DNA of 64,000 nt from Flavobacterium geliluteum (GCF_017948595.1 NZ_JAGFBV010000020.1:1-64000); one strand, 5' to 3'; shown: positions 15,763 through 24,876, numbered from the stretch's first letter. Program-made: numbers and translations. The notes: generated by a model from the sequence alone, not told the origin.

Positions 15763-17631
15763 ATGACTAAATCTTTAGAAGAAGTTAACCAATCGGTTGC
15801 TACAGAGCATAAAAAAAAGGGATTCAGAAAAATATTAGCCTTTTTAGGACCCGCCTACTTAGTCAGTGTGGGTTACATGGATCCGGGAAACTGGGCCACA
15901 GATATTGCCGGCGGCAGTCAGTTTGGGTATTCTTTGCTTTGGGTTTTGCTAATGAGCAACTTGATGGCGCTTTTGCTTCAAAGTTTGAGTGCACGTCTCG
16001 GAATCGTTACCCAACGTGACTTGGCACAGGCATCGAGAGAGACCTATTCTAAGTTTATCAACTATATTTTATACTTTTTGGCCGAAATCGCCATTGCAGC
16101 CTGCGACTTGGCCGAAGTTTTAGGAATGGCGATCGGAATCAACTTATTGTTTGATATTCCGCTTATCGAAGGCGTTTTGATCACCGTTTTAGACACTTTT
16201 TTATTGTTGTTTTTAATTAATAAAGGCATCCGAAAAATGGAGGCATTTATCATTGTACTCGTTGCCATCATTGGGTTTTCTTTTATTTTTGAAATGATTT
16301 TTGCAGAGCCGGAAATAGACAAAGTAATTTACGGATTGATTCCGTCGATCCCGAGTTCGGCTGCTTTGTACATCGCGATCGGCATCATCGGTGCGACCGT
16401 AATGCCACACAACTTGTACCTACATTCTTCTTTGGTACAAACCCGAAAATTCGACAGGACTCCGGCGGGAATCAAACAAGCCTTAAAATACAATTTTATT
16501 GATTCTACCATTGCCCTAAATCTTGCTTTTTTTGTCAACGCTGCTATTCTAATTTTAGCAGCAGCCACATTTTACAAAAATGGCATGTTTGAAGTTGCCG
16601 AAATTCAGGACGCGCATCAGTTTCTGGAACCTTTATTAGGCACCAAATGGGCACCTATTTTATTTGCCGTAGCTTTAATCGCGGCAGGACAAAGCTCAAC
16701 CATAACGGGAACACTGGCAGGACAAATTGTAATGGAAGGCTATTTGAATTTAAGAATTCAACCTTGGGTACGACGCATCATTACCCGCTTGATCGCTATT
16801 GTCCCAGCGGTGGTCGTAATCATGATTTATGGCGAAAGCGTAACCGGTAAATTATTGATTTTAAGCCAAGTAATCCTGAGTTTACAATTGGGTTTTGCGA
16901 TTATTCCGTTGATACATTTTGTGAGCGACAAAACCAAAATGAAAGGTTTTCATATCTCCAGAACTACTCAATTTGCCGCCTGGACTATTGCTTTGATCAT
17001 TGTTTCGCTCAATGCAAAATTGGTTTATGACGAGATTAATTCCTGGTTAGAAAGCTCCAGTAATTCTCTAATTCTTTGGTTTACGGTTGTCCCGCTGGCA
17101 TTTGGATTTTTAGGATTGTTGCTTTATATCGTTTTTAAACCTTTTATTGCTAGGGCAAAGTCGAATATCGAAAACCATTCACCTCATCATTTACAGTTAA
17201 ATTTTACTTCGAAAGAAGTTTATACCAAGAAAAACATCGCTATTTCTGTCGATTTTTCTAATGCTGATGAAGCTGCGCTCAACAACGCCTTCGAATTGGG
17301 CGGAATCGAGGCGCAATACACTTTAATTCATATTGTAGAAACCGTTGGTGCATTAATTTACGGAGGCCATGTTGACGACCACGAAACCACTATTGACGAA
17401 AAATTATTATTAGAATATAAAGAAATACTTTCTCAAAAAGGCTTTAAGATCGAAACCGAACTTGGCTTTGGAAAACCTAACAGCGTGATTCCGAAAATAA
17501 TAAACCAAGGCAATTTTGATATTTTAGTGATGGGAACCCACGGCCACACAGGCTTAAAAGACCTTTTATTTGGCACCACAGTTGACAAATTGAGACATAA
17601 AATTTCGATACCTTTGTTAATTGTTAAATAA
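15763..17631 (+). CDS. mntH: Nramp divalent metal transporter fused to a universal stress protein domain
   Basis: 622 residues, about 200 longer than plain MntH. Eleven or so membrane helices, with the metal-binding motif DPGN (residues 40-43) in helix 1 and MPHNLYLH (214-221) in helix 6. These sites bind Mn(II) or Fe(II) in Nramp proteins. Residues from about 490 to the end form a cytosolic UspA-like domain closing with GTHGHTGLKDLLFG and IPLLIVK. The fused domain may sense nucleotides or stress; this is inference. A palindromic operator precedes the gene and a DtxR-family regulator follows it. Confidence 0.93.
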   Translation: MTKSLEEVNQSVATEHKKKGFRKILAFLGPAYLVSVGYMDPGNWATDIAGGSQFGYSLLWVLLMSNLMALLLQSLSARLGIVTQRDLAQASRETYSKFINYILYFLAEIAIAACDLAEVLGMAIGINLLFDIPLIEGVLITVLDTFLLLFLINKGIRKMEAFIIVLVAIIGFSFIFEMIFAEPEIDKVIYGLIPSIPSSAALYIAIGIIGATVMPHNLYLHSSLVQTRKFDRTPAGIKQALKYNFIDSTIALNLAFFVNAAILILAAATFYKNGMFEVAEIQDAHQFLEPLLGTKWAPILFAVALIAAGQSSTITGTLAGQIVMEGYLNLRIQPWVRRIITRLIAIVPAVVVIMIYGESVTGKLLILSQVILSLQLGFAIIPLIHFVSDKTKMKGFHISRTTQFAAWTIALIIVSLNAKLVYDEINSWLESSSNSLILWFTVVPLAFGFLGLLLYIVFKPFIARAKSNIENHSPHHLQLNFTSKEVYTKKNIAISVDFSNADEAALNNAFELGGIEAQYTLIHIVETVGALIYGGHVDDHETTIDEKLLLEYKEILSQKGFKIETELGFGKPNSVIPKIINQGNFDILVMGTHGHTGLKDLLFGTTVDKLRHKISIPLLIVK

Positions 17632-17635
17632 AAGT

Positions 17636-17724
17636 TGCTAAGGCACTGAGCAACTAAGGTTCTAAGGTTTTCTTTAGCATCTTTACACTCAGAACCTCAG
17701 CAACTAAGAACCTTACAACCTCAA
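17636..17724. repeat. inverted pair of 8-bp-period arrays, nnCTRAGn family (copy C)
   Basis: Plus-strand units TGCTAAGG, CACTGAGC, AACTAAGG, TTCTAAGG (17636-17667) face minus-strand units at 17685-17724 (ACACTCAG, AACCTCAG, CAACTAAG, AACCTTAC, AACCTCAA). The two arrays are separated by 17 bp, so a hairpin is possible. This fills nearly the whole gap between mntH and the DtxR-family gene. Confidence 0.7.
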
Positions 17725-17727
17725 GAA

Positions 17728-18381
17728 ATGACTTTCTCAGAAGAAAACTATCTTAAAGCGATTTACCACCTTACGGCTTCGTCTGATACCGAAGTAAGCA
17801 CCAATGCCATTGCCGAAATGATGGAAACCAAAGCGTCGTCTGTTACAGATATGCTTAAAAAATTATCCGAAAAAGATTTGATTAACTACAAAAAGTACCA
17901 AGGCGTTTCTTTGACGGAAAACGGAAGATTGGCGGCAAAAATGATCGTGAGAAAACATCGTTTATGGGAAGTTTTCTTGGTCGAAAAACTGAATTTTACT
18001 TGGGATGAAGTTCACGACATTGCAGAACAGTTAGAACACATCAAATCGGAGCAATTGATCAATCGTTTGGATGATTTTTTAGGAAATCCGACAGAAGACC
18101 CGCATGGTGACCCGATTCCCGATGCCAACGGACGTATTGTAAAAGTTGAAAAACAATTGCTTTCTGAACTTACCGAGAATCAAACTGGGGTTTGTGTGGG
18201 TGTAAAAGATACTTCCTCGGAGTTTTTGAAATACTTAGACAAACAAGAGATTGCTTTGGGTTCCCGAATTGTATTTCTATCGAAAGAAACCTTCGATTTA
18301 TCGGTAAAAATTAGCGTAGATGGCAGAGAATTGTCTATTTCGAACAAAATTGCTTCAAATTTATTCGTGAAATTGGTTTAA
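17728..18381 (+). CDS. DtxR/MntR-family metal-dependent regulator
   Basis: 217 residues. N-terminal winged helix (ENYLKAIYHL, ASSVTDMLKKL), central dimerisation and metal-binding region with VRKHRLWEVFL, EQLEHIKSEQLI and HGDPIP, and a C-terminal SH3-like FeoA-type domain from about residue 150. Such proteins repress Mn or Fe uptake when metal-loaded. Placement 96 bp after mntH and the palindrome before mntH suggest that it controls that transporter. Confidence 0.9.
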   Translation: MTFSEENYLKAIYHLTASSDTEVSTNAIAEMMETKASSVTDMLKKLSEKDLINYKKYQGVSLTENGRLAAKMIVRKHRLWEVFLVEKLNFTWDEVHDIAEQLEHIKSEQLINRLDDFLGNPTEDPHGDPIPDANGRIVKVEKQLLSELTENQTGVCVGVKDTSSEFLKYLDKQEIALGSRIVFLSKETFDLSVKISVDGRELSISNKIASNLFVKLV

Positions 18382-18384
18382 ATC

Positions 18385-18771
18385 ATGGATATCGATGTGT
18401 TTTTATATATAGTTTTCTCAGTCACTTTTTTTGGGATTGTTATTACTCAGGAGAAATCATTACATAATAAAAAGACTTTTTTAAAGCTCTTTCTATTTTC
18501 TGCTTTTCTCATCTTAATTGGAATTATATTTCTTTACGATAAAAATCAAAAAAATCAAAAACTAAGCTATTTTGGCTCTCAAATGACCTTTATCTTTTTA
18601 TATCTTTATAAATTCGTAAGTTTAATTTATTATCCGATTTTTCTAAGACAACCCGAAATTTCTAAAAGTCCAAAACATAAAATTGACATTATCCCTACTT
18701 TAATTGTTTTTACAGGAACAATCAGTTTGCCTTTTATCGTTGACACTTATATTACCCAGCAATTTTTTTAG
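18385..18771 (+). CDS. hypothetical membrane protein
   Basis: 128 residues with about four hydrophobic helices (near 5-22, 30-48, 68-85 and 108-125), and short charged loops between. I do not recognise the family. It starts 3 bp after the DtxR-family stop codon and is probably co-transcribed. Its stop overlaps the stop of the convergent gene at 18768 by 4 bp. Confidence 0.6.
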   Translation: MDIDVFLYIVFSVTFFGIVITQEKSLHNKKTFLKLFLFSAFLILIGIIFLYDKNQKNQKLSYFGSQMTFIFLYLYKFVSLIYYPIFLRQPEISKSPKHKIDIIPTLIVFTGTISLPFIVDTYITQQFF

Positions 18772-19169
18772 ACAATCCCCTTCTCTACCATTTCGAGCAT
18801 GACCGTCGAAGCATTTTTAAACGTTGGTGGCTGCTCGATAATACTGCCTGCGTTTTTCTTGTTGACTTTGAAAGTCAGGTCATTATCGGTGGTGAATAAA
18901 AGTGCTGTCAGGAACGGATTCTTGATGTAGGTTCCCAACACCATCAAAGCTTCGTCTAAAGTATGAATGCTTTCGATTTCTTCGGTTTTGTAGCGCGTTG
19001 TTAGTGAGATTGAAAAGGTATTATCTTCGTTTAAAACCAAACGAAAATAGATGTTTTTGATTTCGGTGTCACCAATAGTTTTGGCGAGTGTAAGTTTGGC
19101 AAAAGTGCCGCTTTGAATACTTTCTTTAACGCGTTGGCAAAAGAGAGCAAATATAGGTTCGTAAGACAT
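18768..19169 (-). CDS. hypothetical protein
   Basis: 133 residues, soluble, no signal peptide. I do not recognise the family. Sequence alternates beta-like stretches (IYFRLVLNEDNTFSISLTTRYKTE) with a helical N-terminus containing ALFCQRVKESI. It overlaps the convergent membrane protein gene by 4 bp and lies upstream of the enoyl-CoA hydratase, also on the minus strand, with a 69-bp gap the other way round (the hydratase stop is further right). Confidence 0.6.
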   Translation of the reverse strand: MSYEPIFALFCQRVKESIQSGTFAKLTLAKTIGDTEIKNIYFRLVLNEDNTFSISLTTRYKTEEIESIHTLDEALMVLGTYIKNPFLTALLFTTDNDLTFKVNKKNAGSIIEQPPTFKNASTVMLEMVEKGIV

Positions 19170-19238
19170 GATGTTTTGCGAGTCGAAAAACGACTAATTT
19201 ACTGTTTATCTAATTTTTATATTATTGAATATAAAGTT

Positions 19239-20021
19239 TTACTTTCCGGTAAATTCGGCTTTTCTTTTTTCTAAAAAAGCAGTAGTTCCTTCTTTAAAAT
19301 CCTGAGTTCCGAAACATTTTCCGAATGATTTGATTTCGGTTTCAAAACCATCTTTCCCGTCTTTGTAATTGGCATTTATCGCTTTTATCGCTTTGTTGAT
19401 AGCATAAGGCGCATTTTTAATGATTTTTTGAGCGATTCCGGAAGTAAACGCCAAAAGTTCTGCTTGTGGCACCACATGATTGACCAAACCGTATTGTTTT
19501 GCTTCTTCGGCGGTAATCATGGCTGCGGTCATAATCATCTCCATCGCGCGGCCTTTACCCACCAATTGTGGCAAACGCTGTGTTCCTCCGTAACCCGGGA
19601 TTAATCCTAGAGAAACTTCTGGAAGCCCCATTTTGGCATTGTCAGATGCAATTCTAAAATGACACGACATGGCCAACTCCAGTCCACCTCCCAATGCAAA
19701 ACCGTTTACGGCTGCAATGACTGGTTTCTTTAAATTTTCTATCAGATCGAATAAAGATTCTTGACCTTCAGCGGCCAATTGAGCCCCTTCGACAATAGTA
19801 TAATTTGCAAATTCTGAAATATCAGCGCCTGCTACAAACGCTTTTTCGCCAGTTCCTGTCAAAACAATAACACGAACGTCCTCATTTTTAGCTAATATTT
19901 GAATCGCTTTGCTCAGGTCATTAATAGTTGCTTTGTTTAAGGCATTAAGTTTTGTGGGACGATTAATGGTTACGGTGGCTATTTTTTCTTCGATAGCTAT
20001 TAAAAGATTTTCGTAGTTCAT
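19239..20021 (-). CDS. enoyl-CoA hydratase/isomerase family protein
   Basis: 260-residue crotonase-fold enzyme. Oxyanion-hole segments GEKAFVAGADISE and NGFALGGGLELAMSCHFRIA are present, and the catalytic glutamates are seen in PEVSLGLIPGYGGTQRL. It resembles short-chain enoyl-CoA hydratase/crotonase of fatty-acid or butanoate metabolism. An in-frame upstream ATG at 20093 would run 62 bp into the kinase gene, so ATG 20021 is preferred. It starts 10 bp after the kinase stop codon, likely one transcript. Confidence 0.92.
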   Translation of the reverse strand: MNYENLLIAIEEKIATVTINRPTKLNALNKATINDLSKAIQILAKNEDVRVIVLTGTGEKAFVAGADISEFANYTIVEGAQLAAEGQESLFDLIENLKKPVIAAVNGFALGGGLELAMSCHFRIASDNAKMGLPEVSLGLIPGYGGTQRLPQLVGKGRAMEMIMTAAMITAEEAKQYGLVNHVVPQAELLAFTSGIAQKIIKNAPYAINKAIKAINANYKDGKDGFETEIKSFGKCFGTQDFKEGTTAFLEKRKAEFTGK

Positions 20022-20031
20022 GATAATGGTT

Positions 20032-21504
20032 TTATGCGTTTGTAATGGGTAGGGAAACCGTAAAAGTAGTTCCTTTTCCGTAAGTTGATTCAAAGGTAAT
20101 TGTTCCTTTATAATTTTCGATGATGTTTTTGATAATTCCGAGTCCTAAACCCATTCCGCTGGTTTTGGTTGTGAATTTTGGTTCAAAAATGCGACCAATA
20201 TCTTGCTTCTGGATTCCAATTCCGTTGTCTTTTACAGCAATTTCAACATTATTATTGCGTCTTTTTACGGTCACGACAATTGATTTATGAAATTGGCTTT
20301 CCGGAATTGCCTGTGTGGCATTTTTAACCAAGTTGGTAATCACACGAATCAGTTGCGTACGATCCATTTTAGAAATAATTTCTTCTTCCTGACTTTCAAA
20401 AACAATATAATCTTCATTAAAAATATCCAAAGAAAGTTCTACAACTTCGACCACATTTAAGGTCTCGTTTTGCTGCGCTGGCATAGAAGCAAAATTAGAA
20501 AACGCCGAAGCCACTGCGCTCATCGTATCAATTTGCTGAATTAAGGTTTCGGAGTAATCATTCATTTTTTGCTTTACATCCGGCAAAGTGGGGTCAAACT
20601 TGCGTTGAAAACTCTGTACCGTCAAGCGCATTGGAGTAAGCGGGTTTTTAATCTCGTGCGCAACCTGTTTTGCCATTTCGCGCCAAGCTTCTTCGCGCTC
20701 GCTTTGTGCCAATTTGATCGCACTGGTCTCTAACTTATCGACCATTCCGTTGTAGGCTTTTATCAAAAAGTTGACTTCTTTACTATTGGCTTCCAAAACA
20801 ATTTTTTCGTTTTTCTGGTCTAAATTCGTTTCTTCCAATCGGTCTGAAATCGTTTTTAACGATTTTGTGATGTAAGTAGATAAAAAATACGCCAAAGCAA
20901 AAGCAACTACCAACATAAAAGAGTAAACTTGACTCAAACGAATTAAAAAAGTGTTCAATTCATTATCATAATAACCATCGTCCTCAAGATAAGGCAGGTT
21001 TAAGACTCCCAAAGGTTTGAATTTCTCGTCTTTTATCAAACTGTAGGACGAGCGATTTTTAACTCCGTCAATGGTTTTAATATCTACAAAACGCTTTTCG
21101 ATAGACGAACGAACCAATTTTAGGATATATTCGGGAATGGGCGGCGCGACTTTATCAACGGCGAAAGACTCCTTAGACGATTTTAGTAATTTTCCGTTAA
21201 GGCTGTAAATATTAATTTCGATATTGTGAATTTGCGCTAATTCGTGGATTTTATCTTTGAAAATTAAATCTAAATTCCCCGTTTTCAGCGGATAAGTGGT
21301 AGTTGATAGCACGTAATTAATGTGTTCTTTTACGGCATTTTCTTTGCGCTCTAAACGTTCCTGATGGTATTCTTTGGCTTCATTTTTAAATTGAATAATC
21401 GAAATAGAAGCCATTAAAAAAGAAGCCACAACAATCAATACAATCATCGAAAGGAAAATCCTAACACGAAGCGAAAGCATCGACATTTTGAAGTTGTTGA
21501 ACAT
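20032..21504 (-). CDS. NtrY-like sensor histidine kinase
   Basis: 490 residues. Two membrane helices (about 13-35 and 190-212) flank a periplasmic sensor region, followed by a HAMP-like linker (SDRLEETNLD). The phosphoacceptor motif is VAHEIKNPLTPMRL (His near residue 285), with ATP-binding motifs NLVKNATQAI, DNGIGI and GMGLGLGI. No response regulator gene is adjacent, so the partner is unknown; the enoyl-CoA hydratase downstream is the only linked gene. Confidence 0.9.
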   Translation of the reverse strand: MFNNFKMSMLSLRVRIFLSMIVLIVVASFLMASISIIQFKNEAKEYHQERLERKENAVKEHINYVLSTTTYPLKTGNLDLIFKDKIHELAQIHNIEINIYSLNGKLLKSSKESFAVDKVAPPIPEYILKLVRSSIEKRFVDIKTIDGVKNRSSYSLIKDEKFKPLGVLNLPYLEDDGYYDNELNTFLIRLSQVYSFMLVVAFALAYFLSTYITKSLKTISDRLEETNLDQKNEKIVLEANSKEVNFLIKAYNGMVDKLETSAIKLAQSEREEAWREMAKQVAHEIKNPLTPMRLTVQSFQRKFDPTLPDVKQKMNDYSETLIQQIDTMSAVASAFSNFASMPAQQNETLNVVEVVELSLDIFNEDYIVFESQEEEIISKMDRTQLIRVITNLVKNATQAIPESQFHKSIVVTVKRRNNNVEIAVKDNGIGIQKQDIGRIFEPKFTTKTSGMGLGLGIIKNIIENYKGTITFESTYGKGTTFTVSLPITNA

Positions 21505-21521
21505 AGGTGTTGTTTTTTTAG

Positions 21522-21587
21522 CTTCAGGTTTCAGGTTGCTGATCGCGACAACAACCTAAAACTTTAAACCTGAAACTTTAAACTATT
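21522..21587. repeat. inverted 7-bp-period array (TTTCAGG / CCTGAAA type)
   Basis: Left arm CTTCAGG, TTTCAGG, TTGCTGA (21522-21542). Right arm AACCTAA, AACTTTA, AACCTGA, AACTTTA, AACTATT (21553-21587), in strict 7-bp register. The last unit contains the hemJ stop codon (CTA on the plus strand, 21583-21585). Located between the kinase and hemJ. Confidence 0.65.
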
Positions 21588-22131
21588 TTTTCTCGCGTAT
21601 TCTTTTATAAAATTGAAATCCTAGCATCAGTAGAACCGAGAACAAAATGATTCCGATTACGCCATAAATCCAATTGAAGGCATTTTTTAGAACAACCAAA
21701 AAAACCACTGCAAAAAGTATAATGGTAGCTCCTTCATTCCATAAACGCATAAAATTAGTAGAATATTTCACTTCATTGTTTTGAAGCTGTTTAAAAATCT
21801 GATGGCATTTTAAGTGATACAAATATAATAAAAACACGAAACACAATTTTACGTGCATCCAAGGCATTTTGAGCCAAGCGTTTCCCAAATCGGTAAAAAA
21901 CAACATCCAAAAAGCAAAAATACTGGCTAAAATTGCCGAAGGCCAAGTGATAATATACCACAAACGATACGACATAATTTTGAATTGCGATTGCAAAATT
22001 TCCTTTTCAGGAGATGGTTTAGCGTTGGCCTCAATTTGATACACAAACAGACGCACTATATTAAACAATCCCACAAACCAGGTTAATACGAAGATAATAT
22101 GTAATGCTTTTAAGTAGTTGTAATATTCCAT
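21583..22131 (-). CDS. hemJ: CopD-family protein, HemJ-type protoporphyrinogen oxidase candidate
   Basis: 182-residue protein with four or five membrane helices. The N-terminus HIIFVLTWFVGLFNIVRLFVY has the conserved His and Arg pattern of HemJ, and LKMPWMHVKLCFVFLLYLYHLKCH carries further His residues suited to haem binding. HemJ oxidises protoporphyrinogen IX to protoporphyrin IX, the step before ferrochelatase. The gene directly follows hemH (22 bp), which supports HemJ over a copper-resistance role. Confidence 0.85.
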   Translation of the reverse strand: MEYYNYLKALHIIFVLTWFVGLFNIVRLFVYQIEANAKPSPEKEILQSQFKIMSYRLWYIITWPSAILASIFAFWMLFFTDLGNAWLKMPWMHVKLCFVFLLYLYHLKCHQIFKQLQNNEVKYSTNFMRLWNEGATIILFAVVFLVVLKNAFNWIYGVIGIILFSVLLMLGFQFYKRIREKK

Positions 22132-22153
22132 TTAGGTCATTTTTGTCTTTGTA

Positions 22154-23173
22154 TTATTTTTTTGCTGCCCAATCACTAATCCAGGTACCTACTGTTTTAC
22201 ACCACTCATCATCATCATTTAAACAAGGAATAGCTTTGAAGTTTTCTCCTCCATGCGCTTTAAATTCATGATTGGCTTCCATGGCAATTTCTTCCAAAGT
22301 TTCTAGACAATCCGATACAAATGCTGGTGTTACTACGGCTAAGTTTTTAATTCCTTTTTCAGGCATTTTATTCACCTCTACATCAGTATAAGGCGTTAAC
22401 CATTTGTCTCCGGCCAATCGTGACTGAAAAGTCTGGCTGTATTTTCCTTCTGGAATACCCAATAATTTAACAACTTGTTTGGTGGTTTCGTAACATTGAT
22501 GACGGTAACAAAATTCGTGTGCCGGCGAAGGCGTATTACAGCAAGAACCATCAATTTTACAATGTGATTTTGTGATATCTGTTTTACGAATGTGACGCTC
22601 TGGGATTCCGTGATACGAGAATAATAAATGATCGTAATCGTAGCCTTCTAAATGACCTTTAATAGAATCGGCAAGATTTTGCAGATAATCGGGTTTGTTA
22701 TAAAATGCGGGAACAATGGTAAATTTCATTTCAGGAAAATGTTTTTTACGCAGTTCTTCTGCTAGTTCTAATATGGTAGTTGTAGACGCCATAGCATGTT
22801 GCGGGTACAAAGGAAAAAGCAACACTTCATTCACGCCTTTATCATGCAATTCCTGTAAACCAGACAACAACGAAGGATTTCCGTAACGCATGGCCAAAGA
22901 AACCGGAACCTCTACTAATTTTTGTACCTTTTTGTGCATTCTTTTAGAAATAACAACAAGAGGAGAACCTTCGTCCCACCAGATTTTAGCATAAGCAGCG
23001 GCCGATTTTTTAGGTCTTGTTTGTAAAATAATACCGCGAACTAATATTGCTCGCAACAAAAACGGAACATCAATCACGTATTTGTCCATTAAAAACTCAT
23101 CTAAATATGGTTTTACATCTTTGGGAGTTGGACTTTCCGGAGAACCTAAATTTACTAATAATACACCTTTCAT
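22154..23173 (-). CDS. hemH: ferrochelatase
   Basis: 339-residue cytosolic enzyme that inserts Fe(II) into protoporphyrin IX (or coproporphyrin in other lineages). Family marks are VNLGSPESPTPKDVKPYL at the N-terminus, the active-site segment LLFSYHGIPERH, and CCNTPSP/CYRHQCYETT with cysteines. The C-terminal PAFVSDCLETLEE provides the second conserved region (Glu). Own promoter upstream; hemJ downstream. Confidence 0.95.
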   Translation of the reverse strand: MKGVLLVNLGSPESPTPKDVKPYLDEFLMDKYVIDVPFLLRAILVRGIILQTRPKKSAAAYAKIWWDEGSPLVVISKRMHKKVQKLVEVPVSLAMRYGNPSLLSGLQELHDKGVNEVLLFPLYPQHAMASTTTILELAEELRKKHFPEMKFTIVPAFYNKPDYLQNLADSIKGHLEGYDYDHLLFSYHGIPERHIRKTDITKSHCKIDGSCCNTPSPAHEFCYRHQCYETTKQVVKLLGIPEGKYSQTFQSRLAGDKWLTPYTDVEVNKMPEKGIKNLAVVTPAFVSDCLETLEEIAMEANHEFKAHGGENFKAIPCLNDDDEWCKTVGTWISDWAAKK

Positions 23174-23193
23174 GTTATCTTTTTTTGTTGAAA

Positions 23194-23223
23194 CAAAAGT
23201 ACTTAAACCTACTTTTTTTCAAA
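23194..23223 (-). promoter_or_regulatory. hemH promoter
   Basis: On the minus strand TTTG (23220-23223), 18 bp, TACTTTTG (23194-23201), a full match to the Bacteroidota consensus, 20 bp before the start codon. Confidence 0.7.
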
Positions 23224-23272
23224 TTGTGATTAACTATTTTTTATTTATTGTTTAATATCTGAAATCGATTCT

Positions 23273-24142
23273 TTACTGAATGTTTGGATTGATCGACATC
23301 AAATATTTTTTTGGAGTTGTGGCAAACTTTTTCTTAAAGGCTGCTATAAAGTGACTTCCGGTGCTGTACCCAATTTTCAAGCCTACTTCGTTAACATTAT
23401 AAGATCCGCTGTCGAGTAATTTTCGGGCAAAATCCATTTTATAATCAAACAAAAAACCATAAACCGTATCGCCATAAATTTGCTTAAAACCCATTTTTAG
23501 TTTTTTCAAATTCAGACCCACCTGATCAGAAAGTTCCTGTAATCCAGGCGGTTCGGCCATATTGGCTATGATAATTTCTTTGGCTTTTTTAATTTTCAAT
23601 ACATTTTCTTCATCCACCAAAAAAGGACATTGCTCTGCATCAGGATCTTCATTTCGATTAAAAAAAAGACTCAGCAACTCGTATCCTTTTCCTTTGTAAT
23701 ACAGATTTTTTATAGATGGATTAAGATTGTAATGAAACATTTGGTTCAGCACAATCGCCATTGACGGACTAATATCGCTCTCGTTATAATACTTTTTTTC
23801 TTGATTTTCTTTGCTCAAAAAAGGAATATGTTCTGCATCGTCTGTAAACAATCCATGAAATTTTCTAATGGAAACGAATATTGAAATCAACCAGGATTTT
23901 GGCGCAATTTCTACGTTTAGAGGCAATTCTTTTTCGGTATTATAAAACAATAATGCTTTTTCTCCTTTGAGATTGAGCACATAATTACGTTGGTTAAAAA
24001 TGAAGTTGGCACTTCCTTTTAACCCGAAATGAAATTGTATCAACCCCAATTGAACGGGACGTTGAAAGGTTAAAACCTCATCAGTATTATTTTGAAAACG
24101 AATTAAAATAAAATCATCGTCAATTTTTATTTCTTCTTCCAT
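23273..24142 (-). CDS. AraC-family transcriptional regulator
   Basis: 289 residues: an N-terminal ligand or dimerisation part and a C-terminal double helix-turn-helix from about residue 190 (LQELSDQVGLNLKKLKMGFKQIYGDTVYGF, then VNEVGLKIGYSTGSHFIAAFKKKF). It lies between hemH and the envelope redox cluster, on the minus strand. A 13-bp motif 58 bp before its start recurs at the same distance before the first yceI gene, so it may regulate itself and that gene. Effector unknown. Confidence 0.88.
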   Translation of the reverse strand: MEEEIKIDDDFILIRFQNNTDEVLTFQRPVQLGLIQFHFGLKGSANFIFNQRNYVLNLKGEKALLFYNTEKELPLNVEIAPKSWLISIFVSIRKFHGLFTDDAEHIPFLSKENQEKKYYNESDISPSMAIVLNQMFHYNLNPSIKNLYYKGKGYELLSLFFNRNEDPDAEQCPFLVDEENVLKIKKAKEIIIANMAEPPGLQELSDQVGLNLKKLKMGFKQIYGDTVYGFLFDYKMDFARKLLDSGSYNVNEVGLKIGYSTGSHFIAAFKKKFATTPKKYLMSINPNIQ

Positions 24143-24199
24143 TTTTTTGATTTCCTTTATTCAACTTAAAAATAACGTCTTTTAGTGAAACGCCAGATT

Positions 24200-24212
24200 T
24201 GGTCTTTCAAAA
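24200..24212 (-). promoter_or_regulatory. shared 13-bp motif upstream of araC-type gene
   Basis: TTTGAAAGACCAA on the minus strand, 58 bp before the start codon. Identical to 24877-24889, which is also 58 bp before its gene. Confidence 0.5.
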
Positions 24213-24279
24213 TTAAATCTTTTTGATGGTTTATTCTTTACTTCGCCTTAAAATTATAAAATGTTTATTGTTTAGCACC

Positions 24280-24819
24280 TTATTTCAAGACCGCATTGAG
24301 CTGAACATTGATTTTATTAGACACTTTGCTTTTGACTACCGAAGGTATAGCAATATTAAAATCGCTTGCATTTACGGAGAAATTAGACAACATATTGATT
24401 CCCGCGGACGATTTACTCATTTTTATTACCGTTTTGATCGCAACTGTTTTTCCGTGAAGTTCCAATTTTCCATTAACCGTAAAATCTTTTGGCGTCGCGG
24501 TTAGGCTGTTGCTATCAAAATTTTCTAACTTTCCTTTAAAAGTCGCTTTCGGATATTGGTCGCTTTCGATATAATTTTCGTTAAAATGCTCTTCCATCAG
24601 CGCTACCTTAAACCGAAATCCTTTTACTAAAGCCAAACTTGCTATTTCTCCCGTTGCAGGATTCAAAACTACAGTAACACTTTTGTTCGTCGCCTTTACT
24701 TCTTCAAAAGAAGGAACAGAAGCTTCAAAAGTGATAATTCCTGATTTACAAACCAGCTTTTCCTGAGCAATCGCCCAATTGGAGAATGCTAAAATGGCTA
24801 TTACGATGATTTTTTTCAT
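24280..24819 (-). CDS. YceI-family periplasmic lipid-binding protein (1)
   Basis: 179 residues: signal peptide (about 18 residues, ends NWAIAQ) and a YceI lipocalin-like barrel of alternating strands, with conserved TFKGKL and FTVNGKLELHGKTV. YceI proteins bind long isoprenoid chains such as polyprenyl quinones in the periplasm. A close paralogue lies 88 bp upstream. The pair likely arose by tandem duplication. Confidence 0.9.
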   Translation of the reverse strand: MKKIIVIAILAFSNWAIAQEKLVCKSGIITFEASVPSFEEVKATNKSVTVVLNPATGEIASLALVKGFRFKVALMEEHFNENYIESDQYPKATFKGKLENFDSNSLTATPKDFTVNGKLELHGKTVAIKTVIKMSKSSAGINMLSNFSVNASDFNIAIPSVVKSKVSNKINVQLNAVLK

Positions 24820-24876
24820 ATCATTTGCTTTTAAAATTATTATTTCGAAAAGATTTTACAACTTTTTAGATCAAAC

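Noticed and set aside
17636-17724. Octamer arrays as a CRISPR array
   Set aside because: Units are 8 bp, degenerate and without spacers; no cas genes nearby.
24143-24279. An AACC-N16-CGTA promoter before the AraC-family gene
   Set aside because: GACC is present but no CGTA occurs at 16 or 17 bp; the nearest CGTT is 23 bp away.
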